Of a stretch of DNA of 64,000 nucleotides, positions 36,529 to 47,335 are shown one piece after another. Every line of letters starts with the position of its first letter. Positions within the stretch are counted from its first letter, which is position 1. Origin of the DNA: Pogona vitticeps (lineage: Eukaryota > Chordata > Lepidosauria > Squamata > Agamidae); NCBI RefSeq assembly GCF_051106095.1, contig NC_135783.1, positions 180,806,947 to 180,870,946 of the forward strand, read 5' to 3'. Below the pieces are notes generated by a model. The model made no database searches, was not told the origin of the DNA, and worked only from the letters and a program-made list of their open reading frames with translations. The translations under genes were made by a program, and so were the position numbers.

Positions 36529-36878
36529 TAGAGATGGGGTATTCGTATTCGTATACAAATACTCCCACAGAGCTGGATGTAACGAGAGTCTGGCCCCCTG
36601 GGGCTGGGCCATCCACTCATGTGTCCACTGCTGCCACCGACTCTGCTTTCCCTTCCAGTTGCTCTGGAGCTTACAGTCGGCTATCCACTCATCAGCCTGG
36701 CAGGGAGACTCGTCTTCCTACCTTCTGCCAGGAGTGGCTAGCTGACTGCGAGTTCCGGAGCAATTGGAAGGGAGAGTGGAGCCAGCAGCTGACACATGAG
36801 TGGATGGCCAGCTGTGTGAGGGTATTTGTATTCAAATCTCTAATCCCAAAACAAATCTCTAATCCCAAGACATCTCTA
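36529..36878. mobile_element. Palindromic hAT MITE (TAGAGATG type) with expanded end
   Basis: 350 bp from TAGAGATGGGG to CATCTCTA, bracketed by perfect 8-bp duplications ATTCCAAG (36521-36528 and 36879-36886). Long inverted arms lie at about 36604-36682 and 36733-36815 ('CCATCCACTCATGTGTC' against 'GACACATGAGTGGATGG'). The 3' end is unusual: the terminal block 'ATCTCTAATCCCAA' is present in about three tandem copies (36833-36878). A chance reading frame of 242 codons (36438-37166) runs through it. Confidence 0.88.
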
Positions 36879-36984
36879 ATTCCAAGACAAGAAACAGCTG
36901 GGCAAGAGGTTCAGCTCAATCTCCTGTGGCTTGTTGAGGGTCAAAGGGTGTTCTTTTATCATATTACATGTGTTATTCAAACTT

Positions 36985-37200
36985 ATTTTTGTTACGTGTT
37001 GTCAAGTCAGAACCCTGATTTGACAGCACATAACATGTGGCTTAGAGATCCCACTACGGCTTTTAAGGTGAGTGAGATATTTAAGCAGTGGTTTTACCAG
37101 TTCCACTCCGCTCAGTGGACTTCCATGGATGAGTGGGGATTTGAACCCAGTTCCCCTGAGTCCTAGTCCATCTCTCTGTCACTACACCACACTGAGTAGG
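36985..37200 (-). mobile_element. tRNA-derived SINE, minus orientation
   Basis: On the minus strand the head reads '...GTGGTGTAGTGACAGAG' and 'CTGGGTTCAAATCCCC', a perfect-looking B box. The 3' part on the plus strand includes 'GTGTTGTCAAGTCAGAACC', the tail shared with the SINEs at 14632 and 54560. Confidence 0.75.
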
Positions 37201-37540
37201 ATCTATTCAAGCTCTCCAAGGAAGTATTTCTGTCTTAATGCCTGACTACTGTCATTTTAGCAGCCATTGTTGAGGTATCACAGTATGTTCCTTGTGAATG
37301 TCAGTTCCCTCTGATCTCTCAGTTTACTGTCCTCACCTACCCACACACGTGTATATAAACTTGTCAGCTTGAGCTGTCAATTAATGTATCCAATTAAGTG
37401 ATCAGTACCCGCAAAAGCTTATTCCATGATTGTTTAATTCAAGGTAAAGGTACCTCAAGACATTTTGCTGCTCTGTGGCCAGAGACAGGGCATTCAGAAC
37501 CCTGACGAGGTCCCAAAAAAGAGGATTTTTTTTCCAGGAG

Positions 37541-37824
37541 TAGAGATGGACATGAACTGAAATGCAAGCCAGAAAAGGCAACAAATTGCACTGGTTCATA
37601 GTTCAGTTCACAACCCAGTTTGCCAGTGGTAGCGGCACAGTGGTGCAGCAGCAGTAGCAGTGGTGGGGGTGTGTGGTAAGGCATCATTGTGACATGAGCA
37701 GGTAACACACCCCATTGGATACAAACCAAAAACCAAACCGCAAACTGGTTTAGTTTTCTGGTTGGTTTGTGGTGGTCTGTGGTTCATGGCTAACCACCAT
37801 ATTCCAGGTTTGTGCTCATCTCTA
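37541..37824. mobile_element. hAT MITE (TAGAGATG type)
   Basis: 284 bp from TAGAGATGGACATGAAC to GGTTTGTGCTCATCTCTA, so the terminal inverted repeats share TAGAGATG and a following C-A-rich stretch. The 8-bp flanks TCCAGGAG (37533-37540) and CCCAGGAG (37825-37832) match at 7 of 8. Internally it has purine-rich 'AACCAAAAACCAAACC' and a 'GCAGCAGCAGTAGCAG' run. No coding capacity. It shares termini with the element at 36529. Confidence 0.85.
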
Positions 37825-37832
37825 CCCAGGAG

Positions 37833-39395
37833 TTAAGCCTTGCTTGCCTCATCTTCACAGGCAAGACTGAAGAATTAATACTTGGGAGTCATCCTCACCA
37901 TTAATGCATCACTGAATGCCTCAGAGGTGCAGAAATTAGTTTTCTGGAGCAGAGAACCCAGAATATTGAAACAGTGGCTTTACTGACTGTGGTATTCCGT
38001 GGGTCATAGTCAAAAAAAGACAAGTTTCTCCATTTTGCCCGAACCGCACATGATGCCAAAAAGTGTCTTCTCATCTTCACAAAGTTCATCCTTTGGGGAA
38101 CATATTCTACTGAGAGATCCTTGTGGAGCAGTTTGTGGGGCTGCTGCCTCTGGAGTGGAGCCCACACAGTCAGAAGAAGAAGGTTCAGTCGGCACGAGGC
38201 CCGCAGATCAGTTCAGTATAGCAGCTCTCGCCATGACTTAATTCCATGCTGAAGCGGAAGAGGGATCCCAACCTCTGAAAGTCTTTGTGAGGTTTCGGGA
38301 AATGCTGCCTTATCTGCCCTCACTGTCTGTCAAAAACATAACAGCCTCCTCTCTAGTTGCCTTGCCTTTTAAGCCTCCTGGAGGGTCTTTGTTAAAACTC
38401 AAGTTATCACTAGTCAGAGGCAGACAATTCTTTGCGCACATCAATCTCAGCAACAATGATTGTCAAGGGGGAGCTTAGAAACACCCTCCAAACCCTTATT
38501 AATGAAATTATGGCAGGTGGAGCAGCAGAAGCTGCAGCTGTTAACTCCTTCAGACCCTATTATGGTCTTCCCATTCCTGTATGTTTGAGATTTCTTCACC
38601 ACATCGCCATCCGTGCCATTACTTTACTTTTAATTTAAAGAATCTCACATATCTGGATAAACCCGTAGGCAATAAGACATAAAGTCCTGCCAGAACTCGG
38701 AGTGCAATCGCAACCTTTCCCAGTCTGGCAAATTTTAGATGCGATGGACTGCAACTTCTATCATTCCCAAGCACCATGACTGTGGATGGTGGGAGTTGTT
38801 GTCCAATACCTCTGGAAGGCAGGCAGCTTTGAGAAGCTGGTCGCATAGATCCTGCTTTGCAAACCCCCTGCAGGCTGGTGCAGGAGGCTCTCAAGCGTTC
38901 CTTTGAAGTCTGCAATCCCCGTGACCTTTTGTGTTTAATAAAGTGCTGTGTTCAGCTTTGGGGCTCTCAATTATTTCTAATAATATCATAGCACGAGAGA
39001 GTGTCAGATGATGTGGGGGATTAATGCACATTTAGATGCTTCAAGCCTGCCAAGTAATTAAAAGACAATTTAAGAGAGAATGAAATAATGAATCGTTTAG
39101 CTGAAGATGAGAATAGCTAGGCAATAATAGAAGAGAAGGGGTAGCAAGCAGGGATGAGGAACTTTTGCTGATGGCAGGAAGCAGTTGCCAAACAAAAGAT
39201 GCCAAGACTTGCCTTTGGGTGGGAAATGTTTGTGGGAAAAGGAGGCACCGATAACTTTCCAGACCTTCGATTCTTTGCCTACTCCCTTTACTTGGGCAAT
39301 TCTCATACTGGCAGTTCTGCTTGCTTCTGTACCTGCCTTGAGTCTTACAAGCATTGTAACTCAACACATCTGTGGGTGGTGGGGAGAGCTTACAG
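37833..39395. other. No gene recognised; repeat-free block
   Basis: The stretch about 38240-38660 and about 38880-39030 has no visible repeat and may be conserved non-coding DNA. A MITE-like patch ('ggactgcaacttctatcatt...ggtgggagttgttgtcc') lies at about 38748-38803. Confidence 0.35.
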
Positions 39396-39512
39396 GTGTA
39401 TTTGCGAAGGCTTTCACAGTCGGGATCTAATGATTGTTGTGGGTTTTTTGGGCTCTTTGGCCGTGTTCTGAAGGTTGTTATTCCTGATGTCTCGCCAGTC
39501 TCTGTGGCCGGC
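39396..39512 (+). repeat. Third copy of the 13909 repeat family
   Basis: Contains 'GCGAAGGCTTTCACAGTCGG', 'TGATTGTTGTGGGTTTTTTG' and 'GTCTCTGTGGCCGG', co-linear with the left arm of the inverted pair at 13909-14140 and extending further 5'. Here it stands alone. Confidence 0.75.
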
Positions 39513-39567
39513 TTACAAGCCTTGCTACTGAACTTAGCCAGTCTTGTTACCAACCATATACAGGAAG

Positions 39568-39790
39568 CAGAGGTGTCAGAAAGTCTTTTGATCCAAGTCC
39601 CAAGTCTGAGTCTGAGCCTTTGGTACCAAGTCTCGAGTCTTGAGCATAAGTCCAAGTCACTATTAAAAACAAGCTCTTTTTTTTTTGTCAGAAAAAAGGG
39701 GGGTGGTTGGGTTTTGAGTCCAAGTCAGGTCACCAGTGTGACTTAAATCTGCCTTGACAGTGAGTTCCGTTATTTGAGTCCCCGTCTCTG
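39568..39790. mobile_element. Non-autonomous hAT element (CAGAG termini)
   Basis: 223 bp from CAGAGGTGTC to CCCCGTCTCTG, flanked by a perfect 8-bp duplication ACAGGAAG (39560-39567 and 39791-39798). The interior repeats 'AAGTCCAAGTC'-like words. There is no transposase frame. The perfect duplication suggests a recent insertion. Confidence 0.85.
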
Positions 39791-40200
39791 ACAGGAAGTG
39801 GGGCAGAGATAAGGCCCACAAAACTGGACAGAGGGTGGCAGAGGGCATCTCAGCTAGATCTGATGCATTAGCCTCAAGTCTGCCATGGAAACAAATCATT
39901 TTACCCTCAGTAAAAGATCACACAGGGGGTCCTTGTGGGCTCCATTTGCTAGAAAGAAATTTCATAATTTCCTAAACAATCCAAAGACCTCCTCTAGGTG
40001 GTTATCTGATGAAGAAATGGTGGCAGAACTGCCATGTCATTAGAAACACCGATATAGTCTAAGAGAACTTTCAGCATCTTTGCCCTGAGTTTTGAATTAT
40101 GTGTGCTCTAGCTGCTGCCCAACCACCCAATGGAAGTTTCTGGTAGTTGAGCAAACATTTGGCCTGTCTCAAGTCTTCACAGCCTAGGGATAGCATAAGA

Positions 40201-40336
40201 CAGTGGTCCCCAATCTTGGGCCTCCCAATGTTCTTGGACTCCAACTCCCAGAAGCCTTCACCACCACCTCTGCTGGCCAAGATTTCTGGGAGTTGAAGTC
40301 CAAGAACATCTGGAGGCCCAAGGTTGGGGACCACTG
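40201..40336. mobile_element. Palindromic hAT MITE (CAGTGG type)
   Basis: 136 bp from CAGTGGTCCCC to GGGGACCACTG; the two halves are inverted repeats ('AACTCCCAGAAGCC' against 'TTCTGGGAGTT'). Flanks GCATAAGA (40193-40200) and GCATAAGG (40337-40344) agree at 7 of 8. Same family as 48785 and 62589, and related to 6452. Confidence 0.9.
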
Positions 40337-40344
40337 GCATAAGG

Positions 40345-42209
40345 TAGTGTTGACTGATCAGGGTAGAAAGCTGAGGAGCAGCCTGTGGAATGGCTGAAGT
40401 ATCTGGTGATAAGGTAGGCCCTCAGTAATGATCCCCTGTGAGATCTGTGTGGCAGGTCATGGAAAAAGGTCACTTCCAGGAAAATGCTTCAGCATTGCCA
40501 GGTGCTTTCAGAGCAGTTGCTACAGTCACTGTGATATGTCACCTAAAAGCTTTGGGCTTCAGTTGCTGCCAGGGTAATTGTGGTAGATGAGGCATTGACT
40601 ACAAGCTGCATCCAGCCCTAGACATAGGGAGCTGAGGTGATGCTGAAAGTACATATCATAGTACAGAGGTGGCCCTAAAGCTGAGTTGGCCTTCCAGGTA
40701 CCTTGGAACTGCAACACCCCAAATCCTTCATCACTGGCTATGCTGGCAAGGGCTGCAGGGAGTTGTAGACCAAAAGCAATGGGAGGGCCAGACATTCTCC
40801 ACTCATGTCCTGGAATCCAGATGGGGCCTGGACAGAACTCAAATGTAACGTAGGACTGTATGCTTCAGAGAGCTGTCAGCAACTAGCAGAGAAATGCACC
40901 CAGATAGGAATACCAAAGAGGAAAAAAGAGGTGATCCTCTAGGTTTGTGAGAAATCAGGACAGTGGAATGACAGGCTGTTATGCTAGAGCTGGGTCAAGG
41001 AGATATTGGGTTTCCATGACATTTTAGATTGAACTTTCACAATTCCTTACTATGCTGGACGGGGTTGATAGGATTTGTAAGTGAAAACAACCCGAGTGAG
41101 GTAGATAGACAGGGTAAGTAGGCCTACATTTTCATTACAAGGCAGGAATTCACCCACCGAATAGCAGAATTTTTGCTAATCCACATGTTTTTCCTGAGAT
41201 TTAGTACAGCCAATTAACTGAGCCATGGCTGATTCTGAATCTGACGGATGCCTACCAGTGACTCCATCAGTGTTTAGACATTCACACTGACTTTTCTCAT
41301 GGATGTTCCATGGTTACCAGTGTAATTAATACTGATTAGCATTTGCCTGTGCAGTCAGAGGGTGATCTCCGAATGGGCCCCCTCCCCAGCCAGTTCACAG
41401 AAATAATGATTAGCAATGTTTAGCTTTCTTGTTTATTAGAAGAGTCAGAGCAGGTGTAGGAAATTATGGCCTTCCAAGCATTGTTCGGCGGTGACTCCCA
41501 ACAGCCCTAATGGTGAGGGATAATGGAAAACGTAGCCCAATGGTGAGGGATGATGGGAAATGAAGCCCAGCAATACAGTACATGGAGGGCTGTATGTTCC
41601 CCATCCCTGGTACTGGTGTATGAAACACATTGGACTGAATAGCTACAGGTATTATTTTATCCTCCCCCGCTCCCCCTTTTTCCCATGGACTTTCTCTAGG
41701 GCTTTCTTGATGATGAGAGAAAATAAATTTGTTGATCTTAAGGTGTTCCTTCCTCCTCCTTATTTTTAACTCGCCCAAGTGCTGCTGTTAAATGATCTGG
41801 AAAACACACTTCATTTATTGCTACAAGTCACAACAATGTCAAGCAGCAGGGCTCTTTGCGAATATTCTTAGGACAAACAGGTGTCAAGGCTGCGTGGGCT
41901 GGATGTGTGAACAGAGTTCGGTGCATCTCTGTGCACTGCAGCATCCCTGGATTGAAGCAAGAACCAACAGTTAAATAGATATAGTTCCAGGGCAAAAGAT
42001 AACTTTCCCTAATAAGGGCCAGTTCTCTAGGTTTTCTCCCACCACCCGAGAGAGAAAAAGACCAGTTTGGTTCCTGAGTGTACAACGTTGGCAACCTACA
42101 GGATTCTGCTTACTCTCATTCGACTCCAGCTGCCTTCGCCCCAGAACTACGATAGGGTTGCCACATATACAGTTTGGTTGCACCTCTGTCTTTTAAAATA
42201 ATTGTTACA
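40345..42209. other. No gene recognised; degraded MITE relatives
   Basis: Weak relatives of the palindromic MITE family lie at about 40660-40800 and about 41455-41610. The latter has a tandem 'AATGGTGAGGGATRATGGRAAA' motif. Elsewhere I see only unique DNA. Confidence 0.4.
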
Positions 42210-42327
42210 CTAAGCCGCCCAGAGTGGTAGATTCTACCAGATGGGCGGGATTATAAATGAATGAATGAATGAATGAATGAATGAATGAATGAATGAATGA
42301 ATGAATAAATAAATAAATAAATAAATA

Positions 42328-42359
<32 letters not shown>

Positions 42360-42364
42360 CAGCA
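42210..42364 (+). repeat. Retroelement tail with (GAAT)n(AAAT)n(GCAA)n array
   Basis: 'AAGCCGCCCAGAGTGGTAGA' and 'CAGATGGGCGGGATTATAAA' form the LINE/SINE 3' end. It runs straight into about 50 bp of GAAT, then AAAT, then GCAA repeats. Confidence 0.8.
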
Positions 42365-42842
42365 AGCCATGGGGCTTAGAACTGCATTTTCTGGATTTAA
42401 GGAGGTTTGTTGTGATGCAAGAGTGCTTACGTATTTATTAAAAATATTTACGGCTTGGCCTTCCATTGTCGTTGTAATGCTTGCAGTGGCTTACAACAGT
42501 TTAAGTACCAACTCTTGAAATACCAGGGTGGCAGCCACAAAATAATCCAGAACTTGCAGGTCAAATGTCTCCCCAAATTAACAAACAGATGACAGATAGC
42601 AAGATGAAAGGGAATTAAAGGCCAAATGGATCTCTCAATGTAGGAACCTGTCTATTCTGCTTAAAGGTAGAGTTTTCCTTCTTACTGAAGGTCAAATTGG
42701 ATGAGACACTTAGCACCTTTCTTAGAACATGTGCTCTCTAAAATGGTAAATGAAATTTTTTGGTCATAACCCAAGATTTTCCTCACCTTGTATAGGTCTT
42801 GCATATACTATGCTTTGTGTGTGACTGGTTAGTGGAAGTTAG

Positions 42843-43195
42843 GTAAGGGTAAAGGTTCCCCTTGACAATTTTTGTCCATTCGTGTTCAACTCTAGGAGGC
42901 GGTGCTCATCCCCGTTTCCAAGCCATAGAGCCAGCGTTTTGTCCGAAGACAATCTTCCGTGGTCACATGGCCAGTGCGACTTAGATTCGGAATGCTGTTT
43001 ACCTTCCCACCAAGATGGTCCCTATTTATCTACTCGTATTTGCATGCTTTCAAACCACTAGGTTGGCGGGAGCTGGGACAAGTGACGGGCACTCACTCCG
43101 TCACGTGGATTCGATCTTACGACTTCTTGGTCTTCTGACCCTGCAGCACAGGCTTCTGTGGTTTAGACCACAGCGCCACCACGTCCCACAGTGGA
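42843..43195 (-). mobile_element. Sauria-type SINE, near full length, minus orientation
   Basis: About 350 bp. On the minus strand the tRNA-related head begins 'GGGACGTGGTGGCGCTGTGG' and includes 'GTAAGATCGAATCC', a B-box variant. A body with 'CGTCACTTGTCCCAGCTCC' follows. The 3' end ('AGAGTTGAACACGAATGGAC') resembles the BovB 3' end ('AGAGTCGGACACAACTAAAT'). Sauria SINEs are known to carry an RTE/BovB-derived tail, so the BovB enzyme is the likely mover. A fragment of the tail occurs at about 37440-37465. Confidence 0.8.
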
Positions 43196-43284
43196 AGTTA
43201 AATATGGGCTTAATTTGCAAGTCTGATTCTTGAAACCTTTCATCAGAGGGGAAAATGGCTAATTCTTGGGAATAACACCTTGTT

Positions 43285-43288
43285 TATT

Positions 43289-43359
<71 letters not shown>

Positions 43360-43378
43360 TATCCCGCCTATCTAGTTG
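43285..43378 (-). repeat. (TTTA)n array on a retroelement tail
   Basis: About 80 bp of TTTA repeats end at 'TATATCCCGCCTATCTAG', the reverse complement of the GGCGGGATATA tail. The parent copy lies on the minus strand. Confidence 0.85.
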
Positions 43379-43689
43379 TTATGACCACTCTATGGCTTGT
43401 TTGATAGTGTGCAACATTATGCTACTTAAGTGTTACCAGCACAATGTTGTGGTCATGGTGGATGTACAAAGGAATTTGCATTTTTACTGTATATATTTGT
43501 TAATGTGTATGGATTAAAACATAGTGGAGTTAAAGTTGCGGCAGGTGAATGAGATGAATTGTTTGTGGAATGAGACAGACATATATTGAGAGATGGTGCT
43601 TAGGTGTCCATGCTGAATCAAACAAATAGTCTCTGTACTATCCTCCCAGCAACTGGAATCAAGAGGACTGTCTCTGATATTGCAGTCAA

Positions 43690-44060
43690 TATACACAGTC
43701 TTCCATTGATCCCTGGTCCTTCATGAATTTGTCACATTCCTCCATGTTTTCTCATGATATGTCTAAAGTCTCACAGTCTCTCACCGTAGTCATTTTAGCT
43801 TCTGGTGGGAGTTCAGGCTAGACTTGATCGAGAAACTTCGATCTGTTTTTCTGGTGGTCCATGGCATCTGTAAAGCTCATGTCCAACACCTTATTTAGGA
43901 TAAACTGATTTATTTCCTGTCAGTTTTCTTTATTGTCCAGCTTTCACATCCATATATAGTAACTGAGAATACAGTACCATTGAATCAATGATCTTGTTTT
44001 TGGTCTTTGGCAGCATATCCTTACATTTAGTGTAAGACCATATCCTTACATTACTATACA
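43690..44060 (-). mobile_element. RTE-clade LINE fragment
   Basis: The minus strand shares layout with the BovB C-terminal region: 'TTCTTTATTGTCCAGCTTTC' and 'ACATCCATATATAGTAACTG' correspond to BovB 'TTTCTTTATGGTCCAGCTCG' and 'ACTACCATACATCACGAC'. The copy is diverged and belongs to another RTE family or a much older insertion. Confidence 0.6.
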
Positions 44061-45151
44061 CATCTTTAAATTGCCTGTTTATCAAGAGGGAGACTGAGCC
44101 CGACATTGATGGGCAATAAAGTACAGCAGAATATTTGAAACCAGCTGGTTAGAAACCCCGCTGAATGATAATTATGTGAGGGCCATTCATCTGGGGAGAG
44201 TGGTTCATTTTTTCCAAACCATACCTTTCTCCCAAACAAATGAATTTAAATTCATGATTATATTCTTCCTTTCCAAGCACCAGGATCCGTGTCATTGTTA
44301 ACAATGGGATCCTGAAACCCAGAAGGCCCCTACGGCTCTTCTGTGGTAGTTTTTGTTTGTTTAAAGTCTAACACACACATCCTTGCATACCGTTGTTTCC
44401 CCCCCCCCCACACACAAAGGAGCTGCTTCAATGGGCTGTGGTAACAGATCCTGAGCCATATAAATAAGCAACTTCATTCAGTCCAGCTCCCTTTGAATCA
44501 GCGCCTGTCAGCAAGAACTCCCCTTGGTAGAACTGCAGGGGAAAGCAATGCATCTCATTCAGAACAGAAAATAAAATAAAAATACCTGCACTTAGGCGAG
44601 ATGGTTGCAATATTAATCAACCCATACAAATACCCAGCTCAGAACATCATTAATATTCTAACTCGGCTTTATGGAGGAGGGGGGACACCCACATAGGGTA
44701 TAGATGACACTATTTTGTTTGGGCACTCACCCTCTGGGATAAATTTCCCCTGGGGATGAGTACTGGAGTCTTGATTCATTTCACCACTGTTTTTTTTTTT
44801 TTAAAGAAACAAAACACATTTTATCTAGCAAGTCCCCTTCCAATTATATTTTTAAAATGAAAACCTGCACCCTGTGCTTCTCTTGCCTTTGGTGTTTATT
44901 GTTTCTAATGAGTAACATTTTAGCCTCTATGTTTTATGTCTCCCACATCATTTAGGTCCCCACCCCCCAGAAGAAGCACTTCTTATATTCTAGAACTAAA
45001 AACTCCAAGAGTATTCTTGTGAGACAGAGCATGTCTAATAAGAGAAAGATCAAGTGATCAACAGATTGGATGATGGCGGAAAGGTAGGGTATTGTTTCTT
45101 TTGCAATGCACAATGCAATGTTTGTGTCAGAAGCACAACAGCACAATTATC
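44061..45151. other. No gene recognised
   Basis: AT-rich unique DNA with a C run at about 44400-44409 and a T run near 44790. Nothing assignable. Confidence 0.4.
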
Positions 45152-46570
45152 ATAGAATCATAGAAAAGTGAAGTTGGAAGGGGCCTACAAGGCCATCAAG
45201 TCCAACCCCTTGCTCAACGCAGGAATACAATCAAAGCATATCTGCCAGGTGATTATCTAAGTTCTTCCTGAAAGCCTCCAGTGTTGGAGCACTCACCAAC
45301 TCCTGAGGTAATTGGTTCCACTGTCGTGCTGCTCTAACAGTTAGGACATTTTTTTCCTGATAGTCAACTGAAATCTGGTATGACAGCCTTTCAAATCTTT
45401 GAAAAGTGCTATCATATCACCCCTCAGCCTTCTTTTCTCAAGCTAAGCATGCCCAATTCTTTCAGTCTTTCCTCATAAGGCTTGGTTTCCAGCCCCTGAT
45501 CATCCTTGTTGCCCTCCTCTGAACTTGTTCCAATTTATTAGCATCCTTCTTGACGTGTGGTGTCCAAAATGGGACACAGTACTCAAGATGAGGCCCAACC
45601 AGTGCTGAATAGAGGGGGACTAGCACCTGGTGGGATTTGGAAACTTCTATTAATGCAGGCTAAAATAGCATTTGCCTTTTTTGTAGCCACATCACACCAT
45701 TGGCTCATATTTAGCTTGTGATCTACAACAATTCCGAGATCCTTCTTGCTTGTATTTTTGCTGAGCCAGGTATCCTCCCATCTTGAAACTGTGCAATTGG
45801 TTTCTTTTTCCGAGGTGCAGTACTTTGCACTTATCCCTGTTGAATTTCATTCTGTTGCTTTTGGCCCAGTGCTCCATCCTATCAAGATCATTTTGAATTT
45901 TGTTTCCGTCTTCTAGGATACCTAGCTATTCTGCCCAATTAGGTATCATCTGCAAATTTGACAAGTATTCCCTGTACTCCCTCATCCAAGTCATTAATAA
46001 AAATGTTGAAGAGCACCGGGCCCAGGACTGAGTCTTAGGCTACCCCACTTGTTACCTCCTCCCAGTTAGAGAAGGACCCATTAATCATCACCATCTGAGT
46101 ATGATTCTGTAGCCAATTGTGTATCCATCTGACACTTGATCTATCTAGCCCACACCTAGTTAGCTTGCTAATCAGGATATCATGGGGCACTTTGTCAAAA
46201 GCTTTGCTGAAATCAAGATATATTACATCTACAGCATTCCCTCTGTCTATCAGGGAGGTGAACTGATAAAAAAATGAGATTGAATTAGTTTGGCGGGATT
46301 TGTTCTTGACTAATCCATGTTGGCTTCTGGTTATTACTGCATTGTTTTCTAGGTGCTTGCACAATGACCACTTTACCATCTGTTCCAGAATTTTGCCTGA
46401 GATTGATGTGAGGCTGACTGGCCTGTAGTTCTCAAGTTCCTCTTTTTTAGCCTTTTAGAAGATAGGGACAACATTAGCCCTTCTCCAGTCCTCTGGCACT
46501 TCACCCATTTCCCATGATTTTAAGAAAATAATGGATAGCAGTTCTGACAGTTCTTCAGCCAGTTCCTTCA
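45152..46570 (-). mobile_element. CR1 LINE, 5'-truncated
   Basis: The minus strand ends at the left in 'CTATGATTCTATGATA', the short repeat typical of CR1 3' ends, preceded by the conserved 'GGACTTGATGGCCTTGTAGG' block. Further upstream the frames read 'IYLDFSKAFDKVPHDIL' (about 46200) and 'RMKFNRDKCKVLHLGKRNQ' (about 45830), from the reverse transcriptase and the segment after it. About 1.4 kb remain of a roughly 4-5 kb element. The reading frame is broken into several pieces, so the copy is inactive. Confidence 0.9.
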
Positions 46571-47056
46571 ATATATTGGATAATTTTTGCTGAATTATGG
46601 GCAACATCAAGAGCATTTGGAGCAGCTAACATCAAGTACATGTTGAGGGGCACAGCCACAGGTATGAAGTTGCCTATTCTTCTCTACACTTTCAAGGACT
46701 GTGTGGCTATGAATACCACAGTTTCAAGAGTTAATGGTTCTGCCAACTCTACTCCATAGCTTATTAAGTGACTTGAAAGTAGTCCATAAACTTTCCTGAA
46801 GTTCCCTCCATTTTAAGAGATAGGTGGTTCCTTCTTTCCACATTAAAATACTGCAATGTACATTGTTCACTACATTTTAATTGGGACTAGGTAAAAGCTG
46901 GAACTGAAAAGAACAGAATGGTATGGGGATTTCTTAATAAAAATTAATGCCCCAAACAGTGAAATGTGCTGGACAAACATCCAAATAATATTTTTAGCCC
47001 TCTCCCAATGAATATTATTCTTTTACTAACCCTTTATTCCTCTTGAACCCACTAGA
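46571..47056. other. No gene recognised
   Basis: AT-rich DNA between the CR1 and the following gag-like frame; no feature I can support. Confidence 0.35.
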
Positions 47057-47335
47057 ATGGAACACAGTGGCCCAGAATGGCAACTTCTGAATGAGTTAAC
47101 TGAAGCAAATTCACAACAAACATGTGGCCTGATGGGGCAGATGCAGCAAGCCACAAATAATCTGCAGAAACAAGTTTCCAGTTCTCATTGGTTTCAGAAG
47201 ATCAAAACAACCCAGACAGAAGGACAGACCATCCAAATTGATCAGATCCATCCAACTAGAGGGGACGGATCAAATCAGCCACAGAACACCCCTCTAGAAC
47301 AAGTACCAATTCCAGGCATAAAACTGATACAGTGA
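47057..47335 (+). pseudogene. Possible gag N-terminal fossil of a gypsy-like element
   Basis: A 92-codon frame beginning 'MEHSGPEWQLLNELTEANSQ' with a Gln-rich helical segment. It resembles the first part of gag in some vertebrate Ty3/gypsy elements. No capsid or pol follows in this window, so if the assignment is right it is a small, broken, old fragment. It could also be chance. Confidence 0.3.

Noticed and set aside
36438-37166. A 242-codon plus-strand reading frame
   Set aside because: It runs through a palindromic hAT MITE and a reversed SINE. No known domain appears, and its length is a by-product of the inverted repeat.
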